The notes below the pieces were generated by a model, which worked only from the letters and a program-made list of their open reading frames with translations, was not told where the DNA came from and did not search any database. A program made the position numbers and the translations under genes. Of a DNA stretch of 64,000 nt, positions 54,242 through 63,142 are shown piece after piece. Origin of the DNA: Dysgonomonas sp. UBA7710 (GTDB lineage Bacteria > Bacteroidota > Bacteroidia > Bacteroidales > Dysgonomonadaceae); the NCBI RefSeq assembly GCF_002482385.1, contig NZ_DLFW01000046.1, positions 62,001-126,000 of the forward strand. Reading direction: 5' to 3'. Each line of letters starts with the position of its first letter. Positions within the stretch are counted from its first letter, which is position 1.

Positions 54242-55273
54242 TTATTCTAACGTCCATTTGTCTTTCCACTCTATCACGGGCTTATTATCTTTAAAAGTAA
54301 GAGGAAGCCAGACATAGCGTGAATCTATGAGGTTTGTTTTATTCCAACGGTCGAACATTGCAATATATGTATCCTTCTTTCCAACAATAGGTAATACAAA
54401 TGTGCTTTGTGCATAGAAAGTACTGTCTGCATCCTTTCCAACACATGGATTCCCCATAGCTTTCCATTCTCCAAATATAGAATCGGCAACCGCATATTCT
54501 GCAACATTAGGATCCCATCCTGTGCAACCGGAACTCAATATATAATATTTGCCTTGATGCTTGAACATAGCCGGAGCCTCACGCGACATGTCTATAAAGT
54601 TACGGGTAAACTTGCCCGTATGTTGAGTATATTCATCGTTTAACAACCCAATATATAGGGTTTTATTCCATTCCGAAGAATAGATGTGATAGGCACGACC
54701 GTCGTCATCCTTAAAGATAGTTTGATCGCGACTATCTCCCCCGTTCGGTTTGAACGAACCCTGATAAGTAAATTTTCCCGTAGGCGAGTCACTTACGGCA
54801 ACCCCCGCATGAGCCTTTTCATAATTGGGACTCTCGATATGCATCCACATAACAAATTTTTTCGTCTTATCGTTATAAATCACTTTCGGACGTTCTATTA
54901 CTTGCGATGGGTGTAGATCGGACGTGATATCTTCGGGTGTGCAGGGCAATACAACACCTTCAAATTTCCATGTTACAAGGTCTTTGGATGAGTAGCAAGA
55001 TACACCTCCGGCATCAGCTCGCCAGCATTCCCATGTTGTTACCCAATCGAGGCGATAAGTAGAATCACCTTTGTGTTCTCCATACCAATAATATGTGCCA
55101 TCGTGATACATTATTCCTCCGCCATGCGCATTGATCGGATTGCCTTCCGTATCATTCCACACTATTCCCGGAATGATTTCCTGTCTGTTTTTCTGAGACT
55201 GTGTACAAGCATATATGTAAAATACAAATAAGCAAATGACAGAGCAATAAAACAGTTGTTTTTTCTTGTTCAT
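54242..55273 (-). CDS. Glycoside hydrolase family 43-like lipoprotein (subfamily 24/34-like)
   Basis: The 343-residue product is a lipoprotein (Cys23, YACTQSQ) with a single five-bladed propeller. The motifs AHGGGIMYHDGTYYWYGEHK near residue 50 and MSREAPAMFKHQGKYY with CTGWDPN near residue 230 resemble subfamilies that include exo-beta-1,3-galactanases and related galactosidases. The conserved REAP Glu is the likely catalytic acid. I do not see the usual N-terminal RDP Asp, as is also reported for beta-1,3-galactanases. It lies 38 bp after the GH2 gene. Arabinofuranosidase activity, common elsewhere in GH43, is an alternative. Confidence 0.82.
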   Translation of the reverse strand: MNKKKQLFYCSVICLFVFYIYACTQSQKNRQEIIPGIVWNDTEGNPINAHGGGIMYHDGTYYWYGEHKGDSTYRLDWVTTWECWRADAGGVSCYSSKDLVTWKFEGVVLPCTPEDITSDLHPSQVIERPKVIYNDKTKKFVMWMHIESPNYEKAHAGVAVSDSPTGKFTYQGSFKPNGGDSRDQTIFKDDDGRAYHIYSSEWNKTLYIGLLNDEYTQHTGKFTRNFIDMSREAPAMFKHQGKYYILSSGCTGWDPNVAEYAVADSIFGEWKAMGNPCVGKDADSTFYAQSTFVLPIVGKKDTYIAMFDRWNKTNLIDSRYVWLPLTFKDNKPVIEWKDKWTLE

Positions 55274-55311
55274 AATTATATTAGGTTTAGTTTGTTTCTT
55301 AAGTTTTTATC

Positions 55312-57729
55312 TTATTGTGTATTAATTGAAAGGGATTGTTCTCCATATTCCTGTGTTTTTACATTCAGGATAATCTGTCCTTTTTCGCTGTTAGGCTGTA
55401 TAATCGCCAGTGCTTTTCCTTTATATGTTTTAGGTGTTAGCGATCTAAAGCTATCCATATCTGTCGGACAGGCATTCCCTGCGGCCAGTATCTTTCCATT
55501 GCCGGATATACTCAGTTCCAGTTTTGTGTCACTATCAGGAACAATATTCCCATCCTTGTCTATCAACTCTATTTGCACATAAGAGAGGTCATTCTTTGAA
55601 TTTTTCAAATCAGAGCGATCTGGTTTCAGTCTTATTTTTAGAGGTATTCCCGTTGTAACAAGAACCGCAGATTCTTTTTCCCGGTCTATACCTATACCGG
55701 CTGCCTTAAGCGTACCGGGTTCATACTTCACCTTAAAATGAGCTGAATATTTATTAATCCGATCCTGAGCAGTTGCTTTCTCTTCCAATTGCTTGCCATT
55801 CAGATATAACCGTACCGATGGATATCGTGCATACACTTTCACATCCATCATTTTATCTTCATATCCTTTCCAGTTCCAACTTGCATCTTCGTCAGGCCAG
55901 CCCCAATAACTGATCTTCTCTTGCCATCCTGCAGGTATTGGATTATGTACCAGTATTTCTATTTTACTTTCATTCCATAATACGTCGCGCAATGCAGACT
56001 GAGGTTTCTTATATCCGCAAATGTCAATATCTCCGCACCAAGCATTAAACCAAGGCCAATCAAGAAATTGCGGAGGATCTTTCTCGCCTTCTTTTATATT
56101 AATCGCATGGCCTATGCCCGACTCACCCAGATAGTCAATAGCCGTCCAGATGAAGTCACCGATTATACTCGGATATTTTTCTACTAAATCCCAGTTAACA
56201 GCACGCTCCATTGCAGTAGTCTCGCTTCCATATATTATTCTTTCGGGATATAACTTTGTGTCATGCTCGTATTCCCACCACATATAGTTATAGCCGCCAA
56301 CATCAAGAGGCCCGAAAGCCGCCGGTGACGCAGTCTTCCATTTCTGATTCGGATTGTCCCAATAATCATTTATCGCAGCAGTTACCGGACGAGTTTTATC
56401 ATACTTTCGCACAATTTCTTTCAATCGCTGAGCTATAATAACACCCGACGTATCGGAACGTTCCTGTATTTCATTTCCTATACTCCACATGATGACAGAT
56501 GGATGATTCCGGTCGCGAAGAACCATTGATGCTAAATCTTTTTCGTGCCATTCGTCAAAAAAACGGTGATAATCACCCGGATTCTTCTGCTTCTGCCACT
56601 GATCGAAGGCTTCATCTATGACAAGAATACCTAAGCGGTCGCATGCTTCAAGAAATTTTTCAGAAGGTGGATTATGTGCACAACGCACTGCATTAAAGCC
56701 ATTGGCTTTCAACAACTCCACTTTCTTCTCTTCGGCTCGGTCTATGGCAACAGCGCCCAGCAATCCGTTATCGTGGTGAACACAACCTCCTTTCAACTTG
56801 AGTGATTTACCATTCAATAGGAAACCGTCCTTTGCCGAAAAAGAAATACTACGTATCCCGAAAGGGATAGAAATCATATCTTTCAATTTTCCACCCGACT
56901 CCAAAAGGATTGTCGCTGTATAAAGGGTCGGAGAATCGACAGACCACAAATCAGGCTTTGATATTTCGATAGATTGGCTTACGGTTTTGGTTTCTGACAT
57001 ATTTAGGTCAAAATCTACTTTTTGCTTTTGTACAAGATTGTTCCGGCTATCTTTGATAATTACGGTAACAGCACTAGCTACCGCTTTGTTTGTTTTGTTG
57101 AAAACATCGATAGACAGATTGACATTTGCTTTTTCGTCTGAAATATTATCTGTAGTAATAGAAGTGGCCCATTCGTCAAGATGTAATTTATCGGTAGTTA
57201 TTAACCATACATGACGGTAGATTCCCGATCCAGCATACCAACGGCTATTTCTACCTTCGTTTTTCACCTTTACAGCTACTGTATTTTCACGTCCCACAGG
57301 ATTACAAAGCTCTGTTATGTCACAAAAAAAGGATGTATAGCCATATGGATGAAAAGAAACCTGCCTACCATTTACCCAAACTTCCGATTCCATATATACC
57401 CCTTCGAAATAGAGAAGCTGACGTTTATCTAATCCTGATTCGGGTATCACAAATATTTTCCGATACCAAGCCGTGCCACCCTGCGTTTGCCCTATAGCAA
57501 TGCCTCCCTCACTTTTAGCAAAAGGCATCTCCACACTCCAATCGTGAGGTAAGTCTACAGCCGTCCATCCGGCTACATACAGATCGGCGACCTGCCCATT
57601 TGGTATATCACCATAATGAAAGAGCCAGTTTTCGTCAAACAATCGTGCTCGTTGGCTTTCTTCATGCTTTTGGCAACTTACGATAACAAATGAGATAATG
57701 AAAAACAATATGAAGTAATTTCTTTTCAT
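55312..57729 (-). CDS. Glycoside hydrolase family 2 beta-galactosidase-type enzyme, lipoprotein
   Basis: This retaining exo-glycosidase of 805 residues is lipid-anchored (Cys19, FVIVSCQKH). Order: sugar-binding jelly roll (GGTAWYRKIFVIP, GRNSRWYAGSGIYRHVWL), an Ig-like domain, a TIM barrel (RCAHNPPSEKFLEACDRLGI) with acid/base Glu in MWSIGNEIQERSD and nucleophile Glu in IIYGSETTAM, then a DUF4982-type domain and a C-terminal Ig-like domain. Beta-galactosidase is the commonest activity of this architecture; beta-glucuronidase or others remain possible. The gene starts 114 bp after susD, with a 12-bp hairpin between them that may set lower enzyme levels than transporter levels. Confidence 0.9.
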   Translation of the reverse strand: MKRNYFILFFIISFVIVSCQKHEESQRARLFDENWLFHYGDIPNGQVADLYVAGWTAVDLPHDWSVEMPFAKSEGGIAIGQTQGGTAWYRKIFVIPESGLDKRQLLYFEGVYMESEVWVNGRQVSFHPYGYTSFFCDITELCNPVGRENTVAVKVKNEGRNSRWYAGSGIYRHVWLITTDKLHLDEWATSITTDNISDEKANVNLSIDVFNKTNKAVASAVTVIIKDSRNNLVQKQKVDFDLNMSETKTVSQSIEISKPDLWSVDSPTLYTATILLESGGKLKDMISIPFGIRSISFSAKDGFLLNGKSLKLKGGCVHHDNGLLGAVAIDRAEEKKVELLKANGFNAVRCAHNPPSEKFLEACDRLGILVIDEAFDQWQKQKNPGDYHRFFDEWHEKDLASMVLRDRNHPSVIMWSIGNEIQERSDTSGVIIAQRLKEIVRKYDKTRPVTAAINDYWDNPNQKWKTASPAAFGPLDVGGYNYMWWEYEHDTKLYPERIIYGSETTAMERAVNWDLVEKYPSIIGDFIWTAIDYLGESGIGHAINIKEGEKDPPQFLDWPWFNAWCGDIDICGYKKPQSALRDVLWNESKIEILVHNPIPAGWQEKISYWGWPDEDASWNWKGYEDKMMDVKVYARYPSVRLYLNGKQLEEKATAQDRINKYSAHFKVKYEPGTLKAAGIGIDREKESAVLVTTGIPLKIRLKPDRSDLKNSKNDLSYVQIELIDKDGNIVPDSDTKLELSISGNGKILAAGNACPTDMDSFRSLTPKTYKGKALAIIQPNSEKGQIILNVKTQEYGEQSLSINTQ

Positions 57730-57794
57730 GTTCTAATTATTTAGCTGGTATAAAGCACATCTCAGCCCCAACTATAAAAGCAGGTTCAGTTAAC

Positions 57795-57824
57795 AGAGTA
57801 ACCTGTAGTGCAACAGGTTACTCT
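57795..57824. other. Perfect 12-bp hairpin between susD and GH2 of PUL-2
   Basis: AGAGTAACCTGT (57795-57806) pairs without mismatch with ACAGGTTACTCT (57813-57824) across a 6-nt loop. No T tract follows on the minus strand. Position after the susCD pair suits an RNA processing or stabilising element that makes transporter mRNA more abundant than enzyme mRNA. Confidence 0.7.
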
Positions 57825-57843
57825 AATAGCATAACTCTTAATT

Positions 57844-59412
57844 TTATTTACCGCCCCATTCCGGAGCTTGCACTAACGCCCTGTTATTATCTAATTCAGT
57901 TTGTGATATAGGCCAAACATAGCCCTTCTTAGAGTCGAAAATATGGGAACCACCATAGCCTTCCGCCCTACATTTTGCATAAGCATCTTCCATGCCTTTC
58001 CACCTCAGCAAATCGAAGTACCGGAATCCTTCAAATGCAAATTCAACCCTTCTCTCGTGTTTGATAACATCAAGCAATTGTTCATAAGATAGATTACTTC
58101 CTTCAGCATCCTCTACCTTCGGCATTTTTACATCCGCACGCTGACGTACCTCGTCAATCAAACCCATAATTTCAGTCTTCTCCTGAGATAGATTTGCCAA
58201 AGCTTCGGCACGCATCAGTAATATATCTGCATACCTGATGATGTAGAAATCCTGATTATCTGGTTTCCAATCCGTACTACCATACTGGTATTTTCTTACA
58301 TACAATTCGGACGGACTATTGTACCTCCACCATGCATCTCTCGCAGACTCTTTCCCCCAAGCTCCATTCCATGTAGAATTTGGAGTAACAATAGAATATG
58401 TCAGACGGGGATCTCGGTTCGAATCATCATCCGGATCATAGAGATTTGAATCGGTTATAGACTTTCCATCTTTACAATAGAAATCATTCGCCAAATTTTT
58501 ATATGGTGTTATCCATTCCATCGGATATCCATAGTTATATGCAAGAAATCCACCTTCGCCTTGACTTTGGTCTGTATTTTTAAAGCGTACGGCAAATAAA
58601 ATTTCCTTACTGGTATTACCGGCTTCTGTAAACAGTGTACTATAATTCGGATCTATTATATATTCGTTAAGTTTGATAACCTGTTCTGCTGCATCAGCTG
58701 CTTCTTCATACATTTCATTGTATAAATAAACCCGGCACAATAGGCCTAATGCCGCACCTCTGGTAGCACGTCCCCGATCTGTTGTCAACGGAAGCATATC
58801 TTCTCCTGAAATATCCTTCAAATCTTTTATTATCTGTGCCACCACTTCTGCCTTCGGTGACTTAGGCACCTGGCTTGTAGCTACTGTTAGAACATCTAAG
58901 GTAAGAGGCACATCACGGTATAAACTTGTCAGATGATTGTAGTACAAAGCTCTGAGAAACTTAGCCTCGCATACTATCTGGTTTGCTTTTTCTTTGCTAA
59001 TCTGATCTTCAGTCATTAATGGAACATTTTTAATAACTGCATTACATCTGGCAATGCCTGTATATGAGGCTTTCCATGCTGCTTGCACCAGGCCCGATGT
59101 AGGGCTCAGGGTATTATTAGTCAGCACATCGGGAGCTACCCAAGGAATCCACAGAAAGAAGCCATTGTCGGTAGCAAATTCCAATTCTCTCAGACTGCAA
59201 GTACTAGCTCCCGGCCACACGAAAGCTATTCCACCTTCCATTTGCAAAGCATCATAACAACCTACTAATGCTTTAGTTGCATCCCCTTCGCTGCTCCAAA
59301 ATGTTTCATTAGACAATTCCGATAAAGAATTTCTATCAAGAAAGTCTGAGCAAGAAAAGAATAATGTACTCAATAAAAATATTGATATGATAATTTTTTT
59401 CATGGTCTTCAA
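57844..59412 (-). CDS. SusD/RagB-family nutrient-binding lipoprotein (PUL-2)
   Basis: This is a surface lipoprotein of 522 residues (Cys21, LFFSCSDFL) that partners the SusC barrel. It opens with the classic DFLDRNSLSELSNETFWSSEGDA pattern and carries AKFLRALYYNHLTSLYRDVPL in the helical core. It ends in VEFAFEGFRYFDLLRWKGMEDAY followed by a KKGYVWPISQTELDNN tail, all standard for the RagB/SusD family. It begins 9 bp after susC. Unlike PUL-1, no SGBP gene follows, and the next gene is GH2. Confidence 0.95.
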   Translation of the reverse strand: MKTMKKIIISIFLLSTLFFSCSDFLDRNSLSELSNETFWSSEGDATKALVGCYDALQMEGGIAFVWPGASTCSLRELEFATDNGFFLWIPWVAPDVLTNNTLSPTSGLVQAAWKASYTGIARCNAVIKNVPLMTEDQISKEKANQIVCEAKFLRALYYNHLTSLYRDVPLTLDVLTVATSQVPKSPKAEVVAQIIKDLKDISGEDMLPLTTDRGRATRGAALGLLCRVYLYNEMYEEAADAAEQVIKLNEYIIDPNYSTLFTEAGNTSKEILFAVRFKNTDQSQGEGGFLAYNYGYPMEWITPYKNLANDFYCKDGKSITDSNLYDPDDDSNRDPRLTYSIVTPNSTWNGAWGKESARDAWWRYNSPSELYVRKYQYGSTDWKPDNQDFYIIRYADILLMRAEALANLSQEKTEIMGLIDEVRQRADVKMPKVEDAEGSNLSYEQLLDVIKHERRVEFAFEGFRYFDLLRWKGMEDAYAKCRAEGYGGSHIFDSKKGYVWPISQTELDNNRALVQAPEWGGK

Positions 59413-59421
59413 GTAATTAAA

Positions 59422-62400
59422 TTATAAAGTAATATTTAAACCTACCGAAAATGTTTTTGCATTAGGATACGCATGTCCTCTTGTATCACTTCCGATTTTT
59501 TCAGGGTCATAATCTTTTATTTTAGAGAATGTAAGTGCATTCTGTGCAGAAACATAGACTCTCAGACGTTGTAATCTGATCTTATTTATCAATTTAGGAG
59601 TAAAGGAATATCCTAATTCTATATTTTTCAATCTGAGATATGAAGCATCTTTCAGCCAGAACGAAGACGGTTGTGAATTATAGTCACCATTACCGAGTCT
59701 AGGAAAATTCCCATTCGGATTAGAGGTTTCGGAATAACGATCCCACATGCGTGTAGAAACATTACCTGAAACTGTAGGAAAGTCCATCACAATGCGGTCT
59801 ACACCTGCTATACCTTGAAAGAATGCTGAAAAATCGAAATTCTTATAGCCTGCATTCAGATTAAAGCCATACGTGAAATCTGGAAAAGGATTACCAATTA
59901 CCGTTCTGTCATATGTATCGACAATACCGTCAGGTTTACCTTCCGGCCCGCTAATATCTTTGTAGCGGACATCTCCCAGTTTAAGGTTTCCTCCTCCAAT
60001 TACATTATTTTGGTTTGCTTCGTCTACTTCACTCTGATTTTTGTACAATCCATCGGACATATAACCATAGTATGCACTAATAGGATGCCCCTCCAGATTT
60101 ATCGACCAGCCTGAATTTCCAATCCAAGATTCTTTTCCGTGAAGGTCTACAATTTCATTCTTTACTTTACTAAAGTTTACTCTTGCGCCGAATGTCCAAT
60201 CATTCCATTTATCATTATATCCTAAATCTATTTCCCATCCGCGGTTTCTTACAGTAGCGGCATTTACATAAGGCACTTCGTCTACACCCAGCATATCCGG
60301 TATCGGAAGCTGCAACAAAATATCTGACGTTTTCTTATTATAATAATCGGCAGTAAGCGTTATTTTATTTTTCAAGAAAGCCGCATCGATTCCGATGTCG
60401 GTAGTGGTAGTGGTCTCCCATTTGATATCTGGATTAGCCAGTGATGTAATGGCGACACCCGAAACCTTATCATCTCCCCACACATAGTTATGTCCTACAC
60501 CAATATATTGAGCAAAAGGATAATAACCAATTTCCTGATTACCTAATTTACCCCAGCTAGCTCTCAGCTTAAGAGCACTGATCTCTGTAATCCCCTTGAA
60601 AAATGTTTCTTCAGAAATATTCCATCCTGCCGAAACCGAAGGGAAGTAACCGACACGGTTCTTTTTAGGGATTCGTGACGATTCATCGCGACGAATATTG
60701 AATTCTGCCAAATAGCGACTTTTGAAGATATAATTAAGCCTTCCAAAGAAGGATCTAAGGGTAGCCTCGGCTGCATCACCCCTTGCAGAGGTAGTGAGAG
60801 CCGCTCCTAATACGTGAAGATTATTGTTAGGAAAATCCTCACCCGAACCTATTGTCTGGCGATAACTATTAAACTGAGAAGATTGTCCCAATAAGAAGCT
60901 GAAATTATTTTCCGAAACATTTAGATTATATGTAATAGTATTCTCATTAATCCATTGTGTTCCTGTATAGATATTTTCTCCTAATGTGGTCTTTCCTCCA
61001 ACGCCGGCAGGATTACCATCTGCATCTTGAGGTTTATAGTCATGAGAGAAATTCACATTTGACCAATTATCATACTGATAAGCAAAACTGGTTTTTATAT
61101 GCAGATTTTTTATCGGTTCAACACCTAAAAATGCTTTTCCATCAAAACGATTATATTTAGTCTTTTGAGGTATAGTAGTAGCATGAACAGGGTTCTTTAT
61201 TATTTGCATGAGCGGGTTTCCATCCGAATATCCCCATTCTCCGTTCTGATACTTAACTGGTACTGATGGGCGCGTATGCCATTTCAGGTTTTCGAATACG
61301 TAATAGCTGCCTATTGTAGGTTCTGTCACCTCTTCGTGATTACCTGCGATATTCATTCCCAATGTAATCATATTGATAAATTTCGTATCTGCATTCAAGC
61401 GGAAATTTATCCTGTCGGTACTTGTTCCTTTCAATATCCCATCTTGCCCTACATAGCCGATAGAACCCATATAATTAGAAGTTGCATTCCCCCCAGACAT
61501 GGAGAGGTGATGGGTCTGTATCGGAGCTGCATGAAACAATTCGTCCGCCCAATTTGTATTGGCAAATTTATTCGGATCACTTCCATTTTTCAGCTTATCC
61601 AGCATTTCCGGTGTATAATTGGAATTCGTATCTCCTAAGGCCTCATTTTGCTCATTAAATAATGTAGCCCATTGCCAAGAATTGATATACTTGGGTAAGA
61701 TTGTAGCTTTCTGAACACCATAAGATGCATTATACGACAGCCGTGTTTCTCCCGACACTCCACGCTTTGTTGTAATCAGAATTACCCCATTAGCGGCACG
61801 AACTCCATATATTGCAGCGGAAGAAGCATCTTTCAACACCGAGATATTCTCAATATCGTTAGGAGCTACACTGCTAAGGCTACCTTCAACACCGTCTATC
61901 AATATCATCGGATTATTGTTATTGAACGTATTGATGCCCCGGATACGAATCTCTACGTCATCTTTGATTCCCGGCTGTGCAGAAAATGTGCTGACTGTGA
62001 CCCCACTCATACGCCCCTGCAATAGGCTTGAAGTATTCGATGCCGGAATATCCTTTATATCATTTACACGTATCGAAGATACTGCTCCTGTAAGGTTTGC
62101 TTTCTTCTGCACACCATAAGCAACAACTACGACTTCTTCCAAATCTTTAGATATGTCTTCCATCTCAATATTATACCGAGTCTGATCTGGCACCATATTT
62201 ACCTCTACTGTTCTGAATCCGATGTAAGTAAAAACCAAGGTCTGCTGATTTGATTGAGAAATATCAAGAGTATACAATCCATTGGTGTCTGTAGTAGTTC
62301 CAATTGTAGTCCCTTTTAGTACGACGCTTACTCCTGCAAGTGTTTCCCCGCCTGTTTCAGTAACTCTACCTTCAATTTTGAGAGACTGAGCCATCATAGG

Positions 62401-62469
62401 AAGAACCCCAAACAAAAGAAGAATAAGAGAAAAACTTATCTCCTTCCATAATGTTTTTTTCATTTTCAT
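59422..62469 (-). CDS. SusC/RagA-family TonB-linked outer-membrane transporter (PUL-2)
   Basis: This TonB-dependent oligosaccharide importer of 1015 residues begins with a signal peptide (cut after MMAQ). A CarboxypepD_reg domain (about 30-110, IEGRVTETGGETLAGVSVVLKG) precedes the TonB box-like EEVVVVAYGVQKKANLTGAV and the plug (LLQGRMSGVTV, DIENISVLKDASSAAIYGVRAANGVILI). The barrel ends with TFSVGLNITL. It leads the PUL-2 operon, with a promoter-like octamer 55 bp upstream. It is only distantly like the PUL-1 SusC, so the two loci probably handle different glycans. Confidence 0.95.
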   Translation of the reverse strand: MKMKKTLWKEISFSLILLLFGVLPMMAQSLKIEGRVTETGGETLAGVSVVLKGTTIGTTTDTNGLYTLDISQSNQQTLVFTYIGFRTVEVNMVPDQTRYNIEMEDISKDLEEVVVVAYGVQKKANLTGAVSSIRVNDIKDIPASNTSSLLQGRMSGVTVSTFSAQPGIKDDVEIRIRGINTFNNNNPMILIDGVEGSLSSVAPNDIENISVLKDASSAAIYGVRAANGVILITTKRGVSGETRLSYNASYGVQKATILPKYINSWQWATLFNEQNEALGDTNSNYTPEMLDKLKNGSDPNKFANTNWADELFHAAPIQTHHLSMSGGNATSNYMGSIGYVGQDGILKGTSTDRINFRLNADTKFINMITLGMNIAGNHEEVTEPTIGSYYVFENLKWHTRPSVPVKYQNGEWGYSDGNPLMQIIKNPVHATTIPQKTKYNRFDGKAFLGVEPIKNLHIKTSFAYQYDNWSNVNFSHDYKPQDADGNPAGVGGKTTLGENIYTGTQWINENTITYNLNVSENNFSFLLGQSSQFNSYRQTIGSGEDFPNNNLHVLGAALTTSARGDAAEATLRSFFGRLNYIFKSRYLAEFNIRRDESSRIPKKNRVGYFPSVSAGWNISEETFFKGITEISALKLRASWGKLGNQEIGYYPFAQYIGVGHNYVWGDDKVSGVAITSLANPDIKWETTTTTDIGIDAAFLKNKITLTADYYNKKTSDILLQLPIPDMLGVDEVPYVNAATVRNRGWEIDLGYNDKWNDWTFGARVNFSKVKNEIVDLHGKESWIGNSGWSINLEGHPISAYYGYMSDGLYKNQSEVDEANQNNVIGGGNLKLGDVRYKDISGPEGKPDGIVDTYDRTVIGNPFPDFTYGFNLNAGYKNFDFSAFFQGIAGVDRIVMDFPTVSGNVSTRMWDRYSETSNPNGNFPRLGNGDYNSQPSSFWLKDASYLRLKNIELGYSFTPKLINKIRLQRLRVYVSAQNALTFSKIKDYDPEKIGSDTRGHAYPNAKTFSVGLNITL

Positions 62470-62523
62470 AGCATTACATTGTATTAAATTGTGGTTTATT
62501 GAACCCGTTAGGTTTTACTTCCG

Positions 62524-62531
62524 CAAAGATG
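62524..62531 (-). promoter_or_regulatory. Putative -7 element of the PUL-2 operon
   Basis: The minus strand reads CATCTTTG, the same one-mismatch version of TAnnTTTG as in front of PUL-1. It lies 55 bp before the susC start. A -33 TTTG is not well placed. Confidence 0.4.
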
Positions 62532-62665
62532 TATCTTTTTATGTAGGAGTAATAACACAAAACTGCCAAATTATAACAAACAAAATAAGATGCTGGTTTT
62601 AAACGATATAACCAACATCTTATTCTAGGTATAAATTAATATATTATGAATAGCGGAGACTGCTA

Positions 62666-62833
62666 TTAAGCCTTTTCCTTAAATACAGCATAACTATCGA
62701 CTAAGCCGACTTTATATGCATCTGCCAATTTCCGTATTTGCCTGCTATGCTGTTCCAGCAGGGATTTATCATCCGGGAATGGGAGTTAATCATAGGATGT
62801 ATCTTTTGTCATCTTTGCATCCAGCCAGTCACA
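62666..62833 (-). pseudogene. C-terminal remnant of an SGNH/GDSL-type esterase with an internal stop
   Basis: The minus strand reads CDWLDAKMTKDTSYD, a TAA stop at 62786-62788, then LPFPDDKSLLEQHSRQIRK and LADAYKVGLVDSYAVFKEKA with a stop at 62666. The segment with an alternating helix and VGLVDSY pattern resembles the end of SGNH/GDSL hydrolases such as rhamnogalacturonan acetylesterases; this is recognition from memory. Upstream coding is lost. It lies beyond the PUL-2 susC, on the same strand, and may once have been a locus esterase. Confidence 0.5.
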
Positions 62834-63092
62834 AAAGCCCTCTTTTGTGGTATTCGAATATTTTATCTTCAATCTTAGTCCATTCCCTCTTGCAAAGTTT
62901 TTCAAGTAATGGAAACCAGTTGGGATGTCTGACCGGGTTATTGGAATATCGAAGTGCTTCATTCCCGTTTTTATCACAACAGACAAATTCGATAGAAGGA
63001 TTTACCGGATAACAGGGTTCGCAATACCCGTATTGGGCATCCGAAAGGTAATACCATAAATGATGTCCGTAAGTGTATCTTTTCTTCATCAA
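62829..63092 (-). CDS. Small hypothetical protein of 87 residues
   Basis: The frame starts MMKKRYTYGHHLWYYLSD and is rich in aromatic, Cys and Pro residues (EPCYPVNPSIEFVCCDK), ending with charged helical residues. Composition looks like real protein rather than antisense noise, and no signal peptide or membrane helix is seen. It ends right where the SGNH-like remnant begins in another frame, so the two could be parts of one decayed gene joined by a frameshift, or this could be an independent small gene. I do not recognise the family. Confidence 0.4.
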   Translation of the reverse strand: MMKKRYTYGHHLWYYLSDAQYGYCEPCYPVNPSIEFVCCDKNGNEALRYSNNPVRHPNWFPLLEKLCKREWTKIEDKIFEYHKRGLL

Positions 63093-63142
63093 AAAGAATC
63101 AGATTAAAAAGTCAGGGCTATACTACAGGAACAAAAGAGAGT

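Noticed and set aside
53824..54250. Plus-strand open frames over the GH35 start and the gap
   Set aside because: They run antisense to the GH35 signal region and to the minus-strand coding remnant, whose protein-like reading is more convincing.
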